From: Gammaproteobacteria bacterium
GTDB lineage: Bacteria > Pseudomonadota > Gammaproteobacteria > Pseudomonadales > Cellvibrionaceae
Reading direction: 5' to 3'
NCBI GenBank assembly: GCA_021151835.1
Contig: JAGKWO010000004.1
Location: forward strand, 158,358-222,357
Length of the DNA: 64,000 nucleotides
Part shown: positions 53,568 through 62,212 of the stretch, in pieces
Layout: every line of letters begins with the position of its first letter
Numbering within the stretch: the first letter of the stretch is position 1
Notes under the pieces: model-generated
Databases searched by the model: none
Told to the model about the DNA's origin: nothing
The model's input: only the letters and a program-made list of their open reading frames with translations
Program-made: the position numbers and the translations under genes

Positions 53568-54428
53568 TCAAGCTTCTAGCATCATGGTTTTCACTTTATT
53601 CATCGCATTTTTTTCTAACTGGCGAATACGCTCTGCTGATACGCCGTATTCAGCTGCCAGATCATGCAATGTAGCTTTGTCATCATTCAACCAGCGACGC
53701 TGCAAAATAACACGGCTACGATCATCCAGTTTTTCCAGGGCTTTCTCCAAACCGTTCACGTTGGACTCTTCCCAGTTGGATTCTTCCAGACGCAACGCAG
53801 GGTCGTAACGGTTATCTTCCAGATAATGGGCGGGCGCGACGTAATTATCGTCTTCATCATCCTCGCCTGCATCAAAACCGGCGTCATAGGAAGCCAGACG
53901 ACCTTCCATCTCGCGCACTTGTTTGATATCTACACCCAAGTCCTGGGCTACTGCCTGGGCTTCGTCGTTGCTCAACCACGCCAGGCGCTTTTTAGCGCCG
54001 CGCAAATTGAAGAATAATTTGCGTTGGGCTTTGGTGGTAGCAATCTTAACGATACGCCAGTTACGCAGGATGAATTCATGTATCTCGGCTTTGATCCAGT
54101 GAACAGCAAATGAAACCAGACGTACGCCTTTATCGGGATCAAAACGTTTGACCGCTTTCATCAGACCGACATTACCTTCCTGAACCAAATCGCCAAGGGG
54201 TAAACCGTAGCCATTATAGGAACGGGCGATATGCACAACAAAACGCAGATGCGCCATAACCAGTTTACGGGCGGAATCTAGATTGCCGTTGTGGTACAGG
54301 TCACGCGCCAGTTCTTGCTCTTCTTCTACCGTGAGAATTGAAAAGCTGCTAACCGCTTGAACATAGGCATTCAGGTTTGCACCAGGGGCTAAGGTGCCGA
54401 TAGGTTGCAGACTTGTGCTTGTGCTCAT
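53568..54428 (-). CDS. rpoH: Heat-shock sigma factor RpoH (sigma 32)
   Basis: 286 residues from ATG 54428, preceded by GGAGGT; the frame is open to 54488. Region 2 (DLVQEGNVGLMKAVKRFDPDKGVRLVSFAVHWIKAEIHEF) and the RpoH box QRKLFFNLR distinguish it from other sigma factors; region 4 has the helix-turn-helix LHDLAAEYGVSAERIRQLEK. An Asp-rich insert (AGEDDEDDN) lies between regions 2 and 4. It directs heat-shock transcription and closes the ftsY-ftsE-ftsX-rpoH order typical of gammaproteobacteria. Confidence 0.96.
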   Translation of the reverse strand: MSTSTSLQPIGTLAPGANLNAYVQAVSSFSILTVEEEQELARDLYHNGNLDSARKLVMAHLRFVVHIARSYNGYGLPLGDLVQEGNVGLMKAVKRFDPDKGVRLVSFAVHWIKAEIHEFILRNWRIVKIATTKAQRKLFFNLRGAKKRLAWLSNDEAQAVAQDLGVDIKQVREMEGRLASYDAGFDAGEDDEDDNYVAPAHYLEDNRYDPALRLEESNWEESNVNGLEKALEKLDDRSRVILQRRWLNDDKATLHDLAAEYGVSAERIRQLEKNAMNKVKTMMLEA

Positions 54429-54545
54429 GATTACCTCCAGTAACAGTGTGGCCCGAGTGTAACACCTGATTATTTGTTCCGCCAGCACCGGAAAAGTTCA
54501 CTTGACGGGGATTTTGCACCACTTCACGCCAATCCACTATGGGGA

Positions 54546-55619
54546 TTAACGCGGCTGAATCAAGTAAAGATGGCGTGCTACTGCGATCCAGGCCCCAATA
54601 AGGCCAGTAACTCCTGCAATGAGGATTAATTGCAGGCTTTCGATAACACCAAGCCCTTGTAAACGGAAACTGCTTTGATAGAGATCTGCCAATTGTTTAA
54701 CCGGTGCCGATAACCACCAGAAGCCTATGGCCAGGATAATTGCAGCGAGGATTCCGCCACCCACGCCGTACCATAGGCCGGTATAAAGGAATGGGCGCCG
54801 CACATAAGCATCGGTTGCGCCGACCAGTTTAACCACCAGAATTTCATCGCGGCGGTTCTCGATAGCCATCCGGATAGTATTACCTATTACCAGTAACACC
54901 CCCAATGCTAGCAATCCCGCCAATGCCACCACAAAACGTTCGGCAATGGTGATGAATTGATGCAAACGCTTTACCCACAACATATCAAGGCGCACATCTG
55001 CAACCAGTGGATCAGCAATTAGCGCCTGCTGCAGGGAGTTCAGGATGTCCGGGGCGTTGCCGCCAATTTTTGGTTTGATCAGGATTACCGGTGGCAAGGG
55101 ATTTTCATCCAGTTGGTTAGCCAGTTCGCCCAGGCCCGAGCCGCGCTTGAACTCTTCCAGCGCTTGCTCCGAAGAAACATAGGTGGCCTGGGCGACATCC
55201 GGGCGCTTGGCCCAACGGCTGCGCAAATCCTGGGCCTGGTTGGCAGTAGTGTCTTTTTTAAGAAATACCGAAATCTGGCTTGAATCCTGCCAGGTTTGGC
55301 CAATTTGCTGAACATTGCCAAAAACAACAAACAGTGCAGCGGGCAGGGCAACGGCGATGGCGATAACCAACCAGGTCATCAAGCTTTGCAGCGGCGTATC
55401 CAGGAGGCGCAACAGGCTTTCAATGGCGGAGTTGCTGTGGTGGGCGCTCCACGCGTCCAACTTGTCCCGCCAGGATGTTTTACTTTGCACCGCACCCTGG
55501 GTACGCGCCGCTGCGCGTGGTTCAGGGCGAGCGGGCTCACGCACCGCTCGTTCGCTGCGATTAATGGTCGCGCCCATTCGATTCGGGCGGCGTTCGGGTT
55601 TGGGTTTTTGTGGACTCAC
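54546..55619 (-). CDS. ftsX: Cell-division protein FtsX
   Basis: 357 residues, start GTG 55619 overlapping the ftsE stop by four bases (GTGA). The first 65 residues are cytoplasmic and rich in Arg and Pro, longer than in E. coli but usual in this lineage. Four transmembrane helices follow with a periplasmic loop (about 120-220) that activates cell-wall hydrolases through EnvC-type partners. Works with FtsE. Confidence 0.94.
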   Translation of the reverse strand: MSPQKPKPERRPNRMGATINRSERAVREPARPEPRAAARTQGAVQSKTSWRDKLDAWSAHHSNSAIESLLRLLDTPLQSLMTWLVIAIAVALPAALFVVFGNVQQIGQTWQDSSQISVFLKKDTTANQAQDLRSRWAKRPDVAQATYVSSEQALEEFKRGSGLGELANQLDENPLPPVILIKPKIGGNAPDILNSLQQALIADPLVADVRLDMLWVKRLHQFITIAERFVVALAGLLALGVLLVIGNTIRMAIENRRDEILVVKLVGATDAYVRRPFLYTGLWYGVGGGILAAIILAIGFWWLSAPVKQLADLYQSSFRLQGLGVIESLQLILIAGVTGLIGAWIAVARHLYLIQPR

Positions 55620-56284
55620 CAGAGCACCCCGTCGTGTACCAGCTTGCCCTGTACCAGCCCAAGCACGCGTTTGTTCATTCGTTTGAGTAATTCCACATCG
55701 TGGGTAGCGATCATTACTGTCGTTCCCACTTCATTGAACTGGCGGAACAAGGTCATGATTTCATTAGACAATTCCGGATCAAGGTTACCCGTCGGTTCAT
55801 CTGCCAGTAACAAGGTAGGCTTGTTGACTACCGCGCGGGCGATACCTACCCGCTGTTGCTCGCCGCCGGAAAGCATAATCGGGTTACTGCGCTCTTTATC
55901 GAGCAAATCTACTTTGTCGAGCGCCGCGCGCACGCGCTTGCCAATTTCCTGGTGGGGATAACCGGCGACTTGCAGCGGTAGCGCGACGTTATCGTAAACC
56001 GTGCGATCAAACAGCAATTGGTGATTCTGGAAAACAACGCCGATATTGCGGCGAAAGTAAGGCAATTGGCTTTTTGGCATGTGCGCCAGGTGATGTCCGT
56101 CGACAAATACGTTGCCATTGGAGGGGTGCTCCATCAGCAAGATCATCTTCATCAGCGTACTTTTACCAGCACCGGAATGGCCAGTCAGGAACAGCATCTC
56201 GCCCGCTTCTACTTCAAAATCCACGCGCGCCAACGCTTCGTAGCCCGTGTCATAGCGCTTGCTTACATGTTCGAATCGAATCAC
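55616..56284 (-). CDS. ftsE: Cell-division ABC ATPase FtsE
   Basis: 222 residues from GTG 56284, exactly the E. coli length; the frame opens two codons earlier at a TTG. Walker A GHSGAGKST, signature LSGGEQQR, Walker B LLLADEPTGNLD and ATHDVELL are all intact. It drives FtsX conformational changes at the septum. It sits 15 bases after ftsY and overlaps ftsX. Confidence 0.95.
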   Translation of the reverse strand: MIRFEHVSKRYDTGYEALARVDFEVEAGEMLFLTGHSGAGKSTLMKMILLMEHPSNGNVFVDGHHLAHMPKSQLPYFRRNIGVVFQNHQLLFDRTVYDNVALPLQVAGYPHQEIGKRVRAALDKVDLLDKERSNPIMLSGGEQQRVGIARAVVNKPTLLLADEPTGNLDPELSNEIMTLFRQFNEVGTTVMIATHDVELLKRMNKRVLGLVQGKLVHDGVLW

Positions 56285-56299
56285 AACCAATCCTGTGTA

Positions 56300-57424
56300 T
56301 TAATTAGCATCGCCCTGGTTAAACAAGGCTTTGATAAAGGGTTCGGCGGCAAACGGCTGGAGGTCATCAACCGACTCGCCTACCCCGATAAAACGCACCG
56401 GCAACCCGAATTTTTTACTCAGCGCGAAAATAACACCGCCTTTTGCAGTACCGTCCAGCTTGGTCAGTACCAAACCGGTGACACCGGCAGAGTCGCGGAA
56501 TTGTTCCGCCTGGTTAACCGCATTTTGACCGGTACCCGCATCGAGCACTAACAGCACTTCATGCGGCGCGGAACCATCCACCTTGGCCATAACACGCTTG
56601 ACCTTGGCGAGCTCCTCCATCAAATGGCTTTTGTTATGCAGGCGGCCGGCTGTATCGGCAATGACTACATCAATTCCGCGCGCTTTGGCAGCATTCAATG
56701 CGTCGTAGATAACCGAGGCCGAATCGGCGCCAGTATGCTGGGCAATAACCGGCACATTATTGCGCTCGCCCCAGACTTGCAGTTGTTCGACCGCCGCGGC
56801 ACGGAAAGTATCCCCCGCTGCCAGCATGACCTTTTTGCCTTCGTTTTGCAGGCGTTTGGCAAGCTTGCCGATGGTGGTGGTTTTACCCACTCCATTTACA
56901 CCAACTACCAGAATTACATAGGGTGCTTTGGATGTATCCACCACCAGTTGCTGCTCCGCCGGGCGCAGCAGGTCAGCTAACAGCTCGCGCAATGCCTTAT
57001 AAAGTGCATCAGCATCGTTAAGTTGCTTGCGCGCGACCCGGGCGGTGAGGTTATCGATAATCTCACTGGTTGCTTCCATGCCCACATCGGCAAGCAAGAG
57101 CTGGGTCTCAAGCTCTTCAAATAATTCCTCATCGATAGTCTTGCGCCCAAGAAACAGGTTGCCCAAGCCTTCGGCAAAATGGCTGGAGGTGCGGCTTAAA
57201 CCCTGTTTGATCCGCGCAAAAAAGCCAAGCTTGGCTGGCACACTTTCATTTATTGCCGGGGCTTGAACATCCGCGCCAGCCACCGGTTCAGCGCCGGCTT
57301 CCGGCTGCGGCTCAGGTTGGGTTTGCGGTAGCTTTGGTTGTGCAACCACAGCCTCTTGGGAGGTGGTTTCAAGCGCTTTTTCAGCGTCCGGCTTTTCAGA
57401 TTTTTTAAACAGATTGAAAAACAT
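56300..57424 (-). CDS. ftsY: Signal recognition particle receptor FtsY
   Basis: 374 residues from ATG 57424, giving the typical MFFNLFKK start; the frame is open to 57481. An acidic/Pro/Gln-rich N-terminal region (residues ~10-75) is followed by the NG domain: GVNGVGKTTTIGKL (G1), DTAGR (G3), TKLDGTAKGG (G4). It receives ribosome-SRP complexes at the inner membrane. First gene of the ftsY-ftsE-ftsX operon. Confidence 0.95.
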   Translation of the reverse strand: MFFNLFKKSEKPDAEKALETTSQEAVVAQPKLPQTQPEPQPEAGAEPVAGADVQAPAINESVPAKLGFFARIKQGLSRTSSHFAEGLGNLFLGRKTIDEELFEELETQLLLADVGMEATSEIIDNLTARVARKQLNDADALYKALRELLADLLRPAEQQLVVDTSKAPYVILVVGVNGVGKTTTIGKLAKRLQNEGKKVMLAAGDTFRAAAVEQLQVWGERNNVPVIAQHTGADSASVIYDALNAAKARGIDVVIADTAGRLHNKSHLMEELAKVKRVMAKVDGSAPHEVLLVLDAGTGQNAVNQAEQFRDSAGVTGLVLTKLDGTAKGGVIFALSKKFGLPVRFIGVGESVDDLQPFAAEPFIKALFNQGDAN

Positions 57425-57533
57425 AATCGTGATCTGGGGGAGTTTCGGGGAAGAATCCGGTTGGCCAAACATTTCAGCCAAGGCGATAAAGGCGCTATCC
57501 TACCACTTATATTCATCTCTGCGAGCGAAGACC

Positions 57534-58148
57534 TTGTCCAGACCCGGCACCAAACCCGCAAAATCGCCCACAAATTCCGCTAAAGGCCTCAACCAGTTGC
57601 GCATCATTGGTGGAAGCTGGCGCGGGCGAAAATTGGGTTTTCCGGATGTTGATGGTTTGCGTCCTACCGGTGACCGCATCCGCGAGACCTTATTTAACTG
57701 GCTCGCGCCTGAGATTCAGGGCGCGCGCTGCCTGGATTTATTTGCCGGCTCAGGGGCTTTGGGGTTGGAGGCGCTATCACGCGGTGCGGGGGAAAGCGTG
57801 CTAATTGAAAAACATCCGTTGGCAGCCCAATCGTTAGTTAAAAATCTGGTATTACTAAATGCCCAACACGCCAAGGTTATTAACACCGATGCGCTTACCT
57901 ATTTAGCGAGTGCTGACGCGCAGCGGGCATTTGATGTTGTTTTTATCGATCCGCCCTTCCAGTTAAATCTGTGGCAAAAAACGATTGATTTACTCACCTA
58001 CAGCAACTTGCTGGCGCAAGACTGCACTGTCTATGTGGAATCAGGAATCAAGGATGATTTTCAAGTGCCTGGCGACTGGAGCCTACACCGGGATAAAACA
58101 ACCGCTAACCTTCGTTACCGATTGTTTTATCGCAACCATGTGGGCTAA
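57534..58148 (+). CDS. rsmD: 16S rRNA m2G966 methyltransferase RsmD
   Basis: 204 residues from TTG 57534, proposed because it gives the short basic N-terminus (RPGTKPAKSP) seen before RIIGG in relatives; TTG 57597 with AAAGG upstream is the shorter alternative. The methyltransferase core has LDLFAGSGALGLEALSRGA, VFIDPPF (the NPPY-type catalytic motif) and RRYR-like C-terminal residues. It methylates G966 of 16S rRNA. The long open frame upstream (to 57363) lies within ftsY antisense and is not the likely start. Confidence 0.85.
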   Translation: MSRPGTKPAKSPTNSAKGLNQLRIIGGSWRGRKLGFPDVDGLRPTGDRIRETLFNWLAPEIQGARCLDLFAGSGALGLEALSRGAGESVLIEKHPLAAQSLVKNLVLLNAQHAKVINTDALTYLASADAQRAFDVVFIDPPFQLNLWQKTIDLLTYSNLLAQDCTVYVESGIKDDFQVPGDWSLHRDKTTANLRYRLFYRNHVG

Positions 58149-59722
58149 AGCGAGCGGATATTCACAAAATCGCTGTAAATCCCGTTTTTATCAAATGCTG
58201 CAATTTCAAACACATAGGAACCGTTGGTTAGTCCGCTGAGGGTAAAACTGTTATCCCACGGACCTATCCCTGAAGACACATAAGTGTATTTAGTGTCGCC
58301 AGCTAATTTATAGCGAATTTCATACCCCCCAAGATCTTCTGCGCTCAACAAATTACCATTGGCGCGAGCGGCTGGAGCGGTCCATTTAAAATAAGCTTCA
58401 CCGCGAGTGATTTCACTGGGAACAGCAGTTGTCGCGGCACTGGAAGAAGTAGTCGCACTGGCAGGTGCAGATGAAGAACTGGATGAACTCACAGTGGTCA
58501 CAGGCGCCGAGCTGCTGGTACTGGACTGCACTGCTCCCGCCGAGCTACTGGTGCTGGATTGGGAAGAGGACGTTGCTGCCCCGGCCTCAATTTTGAACCA
58601 ATTCAAATTAAAGCCGTTGGCACCTCTGGTCAGGGTTGTCAAACCAAACTTATGTGAGCCGGCTTTGAGGTTGACCACTTGCTCAACATCCACCCATTTT
58701 TGCGCACCGCCGGTTTTGGGAACTGTCACCGTGCCATATTGCACACTGCCGTCCGCCTCATGGAATGCAAAGCTGCCACCACCACTTTGGCTCGCCAACC
58801 TGAAGGTTATTTTATAAGTCCCGGTAGTAGGTATATCAATTACCGCGTCCGTATAAGAAAGCCAATCATTTTCATGGAAATAACCAACATTCAATCCACC
58901 GCCCGTATCCGATGTTACCTCCGTCTGGACACCACTCATTGCCGAATAATCTTCTGCCTGGATTGTCGCTGGCAACGGCAGGCCTTTCAGCTCAACCTTG
59001 AACCAATTGATGTTGTAGCCCGAACCGCGGGTCAATGCAGTAATGCCCAGGCTATGCACTCCCGCTTTCAGACTAATTGTCCGCTCAACATCAACCCATT
59101 TTTGTGAGCCGCCGGTATTAGGCACATTAACGACGTCATATTGAGTGCTTTTATCTGCCTCATGCAATGCAAAACTACCACCTCCCCCGTTACTTGCAAC
59201 CCGGTAAGTGACCTTATAGTTACCAGTCAAGGGGGCCGTAAATTGTGTATCGGAGTAAGACATCCAATCGCCATCATGGATATAACCCACATTTAAACCA
59301 CCGCCGGTATCCTGGGTTGCTTCCGTTTGGATACCAAACATACTGGTATAACCTTCCGCCTGAATTGTTAAAGGCAAGGTGTTGGTCACGCTACTTTTAC
59401 TACTACTGGAGGACGTGGTGACTTGCGCCGCAGCACCGGTTCCCAAGCTCATCAAAGGTGCAAAAAGCGCCATCGCAAAGGTCATGCGCCGCAACGACAT
59501 TTGCCAACCCAGGCCACGTTTCAATTGTTGATGATTGATATAACCCAGTTTGATCAACACCTCACCGATTGAGGTGGCTTCCATTGTCGCTTTATCATTT
59601 GGATCAACATTCAAGCGTAAGCGTTTTTGCTCAGCAATTGCCAAACCGAGTTGTTGACTGTCAATTAATCCCTTTTCGATCAGAATGTCCCCTAGCCGAG
59701 TCGCCTTGATATTTTTGGCCAT
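58145..59722 (-). CDS. MshEN-like domain / membrane segment / two CBM6 / Ser-rich linker / FN3 protein
   Basis: 525 residues; ATG with GGAGGT upstream. Residues 9-32 follow the c-di-GMP-binding MshEN motif (Arg9-Leu10-Gly11, Gly18, Leu25, Gln32) and 51-74 repeat it in weaker form (Gly53, Gly60, Leu67, Gln74). A hydrophobic segment (80-99, MTFAMALFAPLMSLGTGAAA) acts as signal anchor or cleavable internal signal. Two CBM6-type modules follow (about 118-246 and 249-377; each with AEGYTSM or AEDYSAM, DTGGGLNVGY and WVDVE), then a Ser/Thr-rich linker and a fibronectin type III-like C-terminus. This predicts a cytoplasmic sensor with an exported carbohydrate-binding part. No catalytic module. It overlaps the rsmD stop by four bases. 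Confidence 0.75.
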   Translation of the reverse strand: MAKNIKATRLGDILIEKGLIDSQQLGLAIAEQKRLRLNVDPNDKATMEATSIGEVLIKLGYINHQQLKRGLGWQMSLRRMTFAMALFAPLMSLGTGAAAQVTTSSSSSKSSVTNTLPLTIQAEGYTSMFGIQTEATQDTGGGLNVGYIHDGDWMSYSDTQFTAPLTGNYKVTYRVASNGGGGSFALHEADKSTQYDVVNVPNTGGSQKWVDVERTISLKAGVHSLGITALTRGSGYNINWFKVELKGLPLPATIQAEDYSAMSGVQTEVTSDTGGGLNVGYFHENDWLSYTDAVIDIPTTGTYKITFRLASQSGGGSFAFHEADGSVQYGTVTVPKTGGAQKWVDVEQVVNLKAGSHKFGLTTLTRGANGFNLNWFKIEAGAATSSSQSSTSSSAGAVQSSTSSSAPVTTVSSSSSSSAPASATTSSSAATTAVPSEITRGEAYFKWTAPAARANGNLLSAEDLGGYEIRYKLAGDTKYTYVSSGIGPWDNSFTLSGLTNGSYVFEIAAFDKNGIYSDFVNIRSL

Positions 59723-59924
59723 TTGCTACCTCCAGAAATTTCTTTTACATACTTCTGAGCCATACTGGGTTAAATGAGACGCCTCAGATTAGTCTAGATC
59801 AGCACAATTCAAGTTGGTGCACGGGTAATAGACCGAATTGTGATTTACAGCTTGCTGGTCAGCTCATTACGAATTTTGTACCATGCCCACCCCGCCGACA
59901 GGCCCCCGAAACGGAGAATCCCCT

Positions 59925-60404
59925 ATGCGCACAGTGGTCTACCCAGGTACGTTTGACCCTATTACCAATGGCCATATCGATTTGGTAGAACGCGCATGCC
60001 GCCTGTTTGACAAAGTAACGGTCGCGGTTGCGGCGAGCAATCGTAAGAATCCATTATTTACCCTGGAGGAGCGTGTTGTTCTGGCGCAGGAAACACTGGC
60101 GCATTTACCGAATGTCACAGTGTGCGGTTTTGATATTTTGTTAGTCGAGTTTGTGCGCCAGCAAAACGCGCAGGCTGTCTTGCGTGGGTTGCGCGCGGTT
60201 TCCGATTTTGAATACGAATTCCAGTTGGCAAATATGAATCGGGCATTGGCGCCCAGTATGGAAAGTATTTTCCTCACCCCTGCAGAACACCTTTCTTATA
60301 TTTCATCCTCCATCGTGCGTGAAATTGCCTTTTTGGGCGGCGATGTCAGCAAGTTCGTTGCGGGCCCGGTAGAAGCAGCCCTGCAACGCAAATTCGGTAG
60401 ATAA
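59925..60404 (+). CDS. coaD: Phosphopantetheine adenylyltransferase CoaD
   Basis: 159 residues from ATG 59925 (GGAG upstream; the frame opens at 59883). The nucleotidyltransferase motif GTFDPITNGHIDL, RGLRAVSDFEYE and the ISSSIVREI segment define the enzyme, which forms dephospho-CoA from phosphopantetheine and ATP. It is convergent with mutM, ending one base before the mutM stop. Confidence 0.96.
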   Translation: MRTVVYPGTFDPITNGHIDLVERACRLFDKVTVAVAASNRKNPLFTLEERVVLAQETLAHLPNVTVCGFDILLVEFVRQQNAQAVLRGLRAVSDFEYEFQLANMNRALAPSMESIFLTPAEHLSYISSSIVREIAFLGGDVSKFVAGPVEAALQRKFGR

Positions 60405-60405
60405 A

Positions 60406-61218
60406 TTACTTCTGGCAATCCACGCAATACACGGTGGTGCGATCATTCATCCGTACCTCCTTCAGCGGTTTTTTACAGCGGGTGCAAGGCGCGCCCCCAC
60501 GGCCATATACCAGTAGTTGCTGTTTGAAATAGCCCGGTTTGCCATCGCCACCGACAAAATCACGCAATGTCGTTCCCCCCTGGTCAATGGAACGCTGCAA
60601 TACAAAGCGGATATCGCGTACCAGATCCTCACAATTTTTTCGTGTTAATGAACCTGCTTTGCGGATCGGTTTAATGGCGGACATAAACAGGGATTCATTC
60701 GCATAGATATTCCCTACCCCCACCACAATTTTACTATCCATTAGGAATTGCTTTACCGCCTGGCTACGTTTCCGGCTGCGCTCAAACAAATAATCGGCGG
60801 TGAAAGTATCGGTGAGTGGCTCCGGCCCTAACCCCGCCAACAGGGAATGCGTAGCAGGATCACCCTCTACCCATAACAGGCAACCAAAGCGACGCGGATC
60901 GCAGTAACGCAATATGCGATTACCAAACACCATATCAAAATGATCATGGAACAAAGGCGGCTCTTGCGGGGTGACAATACGCAAGCTGCCCGACATTCCC
61001 AGGTGGATCAGCGCGTGGCCATGGCCAAAATCCAGTAGCAGGTATTTGCCGCGTCGCCGCACACCCACCAGTTTCTTCCCCGGCAACAAGGTGGCTAAAT
61101 CGGTGGGAATTGGCCAACGCAAGCGTGACTGGCGGATGACAATCTCCGTCACTTTGTGACCGATAATATGCGGGCTAATGCCGCGCAACGTCGTTTCAAC
61201 TTCTGGTAACTCCGGCAT
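60406..61218 (-). CDS. mutM: Formamidopyrimidine-DNA glycosylase MutM (Fpg)
   Basis: 270 residues from ATG 61218, giving the mature start PELPEVET in which Pro2 is the catalytic nucleophile and Glu3 the acid; a start at 61242 would block that. The H2TH region (VGVGNIYANESLF) and C-terminal zinc finger (CTRCKKPLKEV ... VYCVDCQK) are intact. It removes 8-oxoguanine and nicks the strand. Confidence 0.96.
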   Translation of the reverse strand: MPELPEVETTLRGISPHIIGHKVTEIVIRQSRLRWPIPTDLATLLPGKKLVGVRRRGKYLLLDFGHGHALIHLGMSGSLRIVTPQEPPLFHDHFDMVFGNRILRYCDPRRFGCLLWVEGDPATHSLLAGLGPEPLTDTFTADYLFERSRKRSQAVKQFLMDSKIVVGVGNIYANESLFMSAIKPIRKAGSLTRKNCEDLVRDIRFVLQRSIDQGGTTLRDFVGGDGKPGYFKQQLLVYGRGGAPCTRCKKPLKEVRMNDRTTVYCVDCQK

Positions 61219-61487
61219 ACGCCCCTCTTTAAGCAATCCCACACTGAAAATTCATCGCCAATTGTTTATTTGGCGTTGAAATAAACAAAAATTCCTCTAG
61301 ACTTTAAAATGAGAACTTAATCACAAAAAAATAAGTACTCAATTCACAAAATCCTGCACTTTGGCCTGTAACTTGCGAATGACAGGAATGCTGGTTCAGG
61401 CGCCAACCTGGAGATAGCGGGTCAACGCCACAGGAATAATTACCTGAAACTTGCGTTTAACCTTACCTATTTATCTGGAGTTACCTA

Positions 61488-62132
61488 ATGAAAAACCTGT
61501 TGCAGTCGCTGCTATTGCCACTCGTGTTCCTGGCAACCAGCGCCTCGGCGTTACCTATCGTTTCTTTATCTGCTGCCGGTCAAACGACCACTTCTGTAGC
61601 AGACACCACTACCATCGACTTCAATAACGGCTGCGGTTATGCCAGTTGTTCCGGTGATTTTGCCCTGGTTAACGGTAGCCAGAGCGGTTTGTATGCTCAA
61701 CCGCTAGGAGTTGATTCCCAGTACCTGAGCGTACCCAATCCCTCTGCAACCAACCTGAGTGCGCTGTTTACTTTAGGTACTGCAGCTAACTATTTTGGCT
61801 TGTATTGGGGCTCAATTGATAGTTACAACTTCATCAGTTTTTATCTGGATAATGTGTTGGTGGCCAGCTATTCAGGCAGTGCGATTGTGGGTCAATTTGC
61901 CGATGGCAATCAACTGAGCTACAGCTCCAACCGTTACATTAATTTTGATTTCGGTAGCAGCAGCTTTGACAGCGTAAAGTTAACCAGCAATGGCTTTGCC
62001 TTTGAAAGCGACAATCACGCATTCCGCAAATTAACTGAAGTTACCGAACCAACAACTGCTGCATTATTATTATTTGGTTTAATTGGCCTGGCGCTGGCTC
62101 GCCGCCAGGTGAAAACGATTCAAATCAAATAA
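61488..62132 (+). CDS. Secreted protein with PEP-CTERM-like sorting signal
   Basis: 214 residues with a signal peptide (1-22, ending ASA). The mature part is rich in Ser, Tyr, Asn and Phe strands, with one Cys pair (NNGCGYASCSG). The C-terminus has a TEP motif (instead of the usual PEP), a hydrophobic helix ALLLFGLIGLALA and a basic cluster ARRQVK, the layout recognised by exosortase. It may be anchored or released by an exosortase encoded elsewhere. Ser/Tyr-rich surface proteins of this kind are often linked to exopolysaccharide loci, but none is here. Confidence 0.7.
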   Translation: MKNLLQSLLLPLVFLATSASALPIVSLSAAGQTTTSVADTTTIDFNNGCGYASCSGDFALVNGSQSGLYAQPLGVDSQYLSVPNPSATNLSALFTLGTAANYFGLYWGSIDSYNFISFYLDNVLVASYSGSAIVGQFADGNQLSYSSNRYINFDFGSSSFDSVKLTSNGFAFESDNHAFRKLTEVTEPTTAALLLFGLIGLALARRQVKTIQIK

Positions 62133-62149
62133 TACTGATCGCATTCCAC

Positions 62150-62184
62150 ATAAAAATGCCGGGAAAATTCCCGGCATTTTTATG
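62150..62184 (+). terminator. Bidirectional Rho-independent terminator
   Basis: AAAAATGCCGGG / CCCGGCATTTTT with AAAATT loop, between the PEP-CTERM-like gene and the convergent HDOD gene; serves both. Confidence 0.85.
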
Positions 62185-62212
62185 TGTGTTTACTTTTTTA
62201 CGGCGATTTATG

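Noticed and set aside
58437..58580. Repetitive region resembling a CRISPR or satellite array
   Set aside because: It is the in-frame Ser/Thr/Ala linker of the CBM6 protein; repeat units are codon repeats of uneven length with no spacers.
61380..61487. Riboswitch upstream of the PEP-CTERM-like gene
   Set aside because: The leader has short complementary stretches, but nothing matched the conserved core of the cyclic-di-GMP or cobalamin classes that I could recall.
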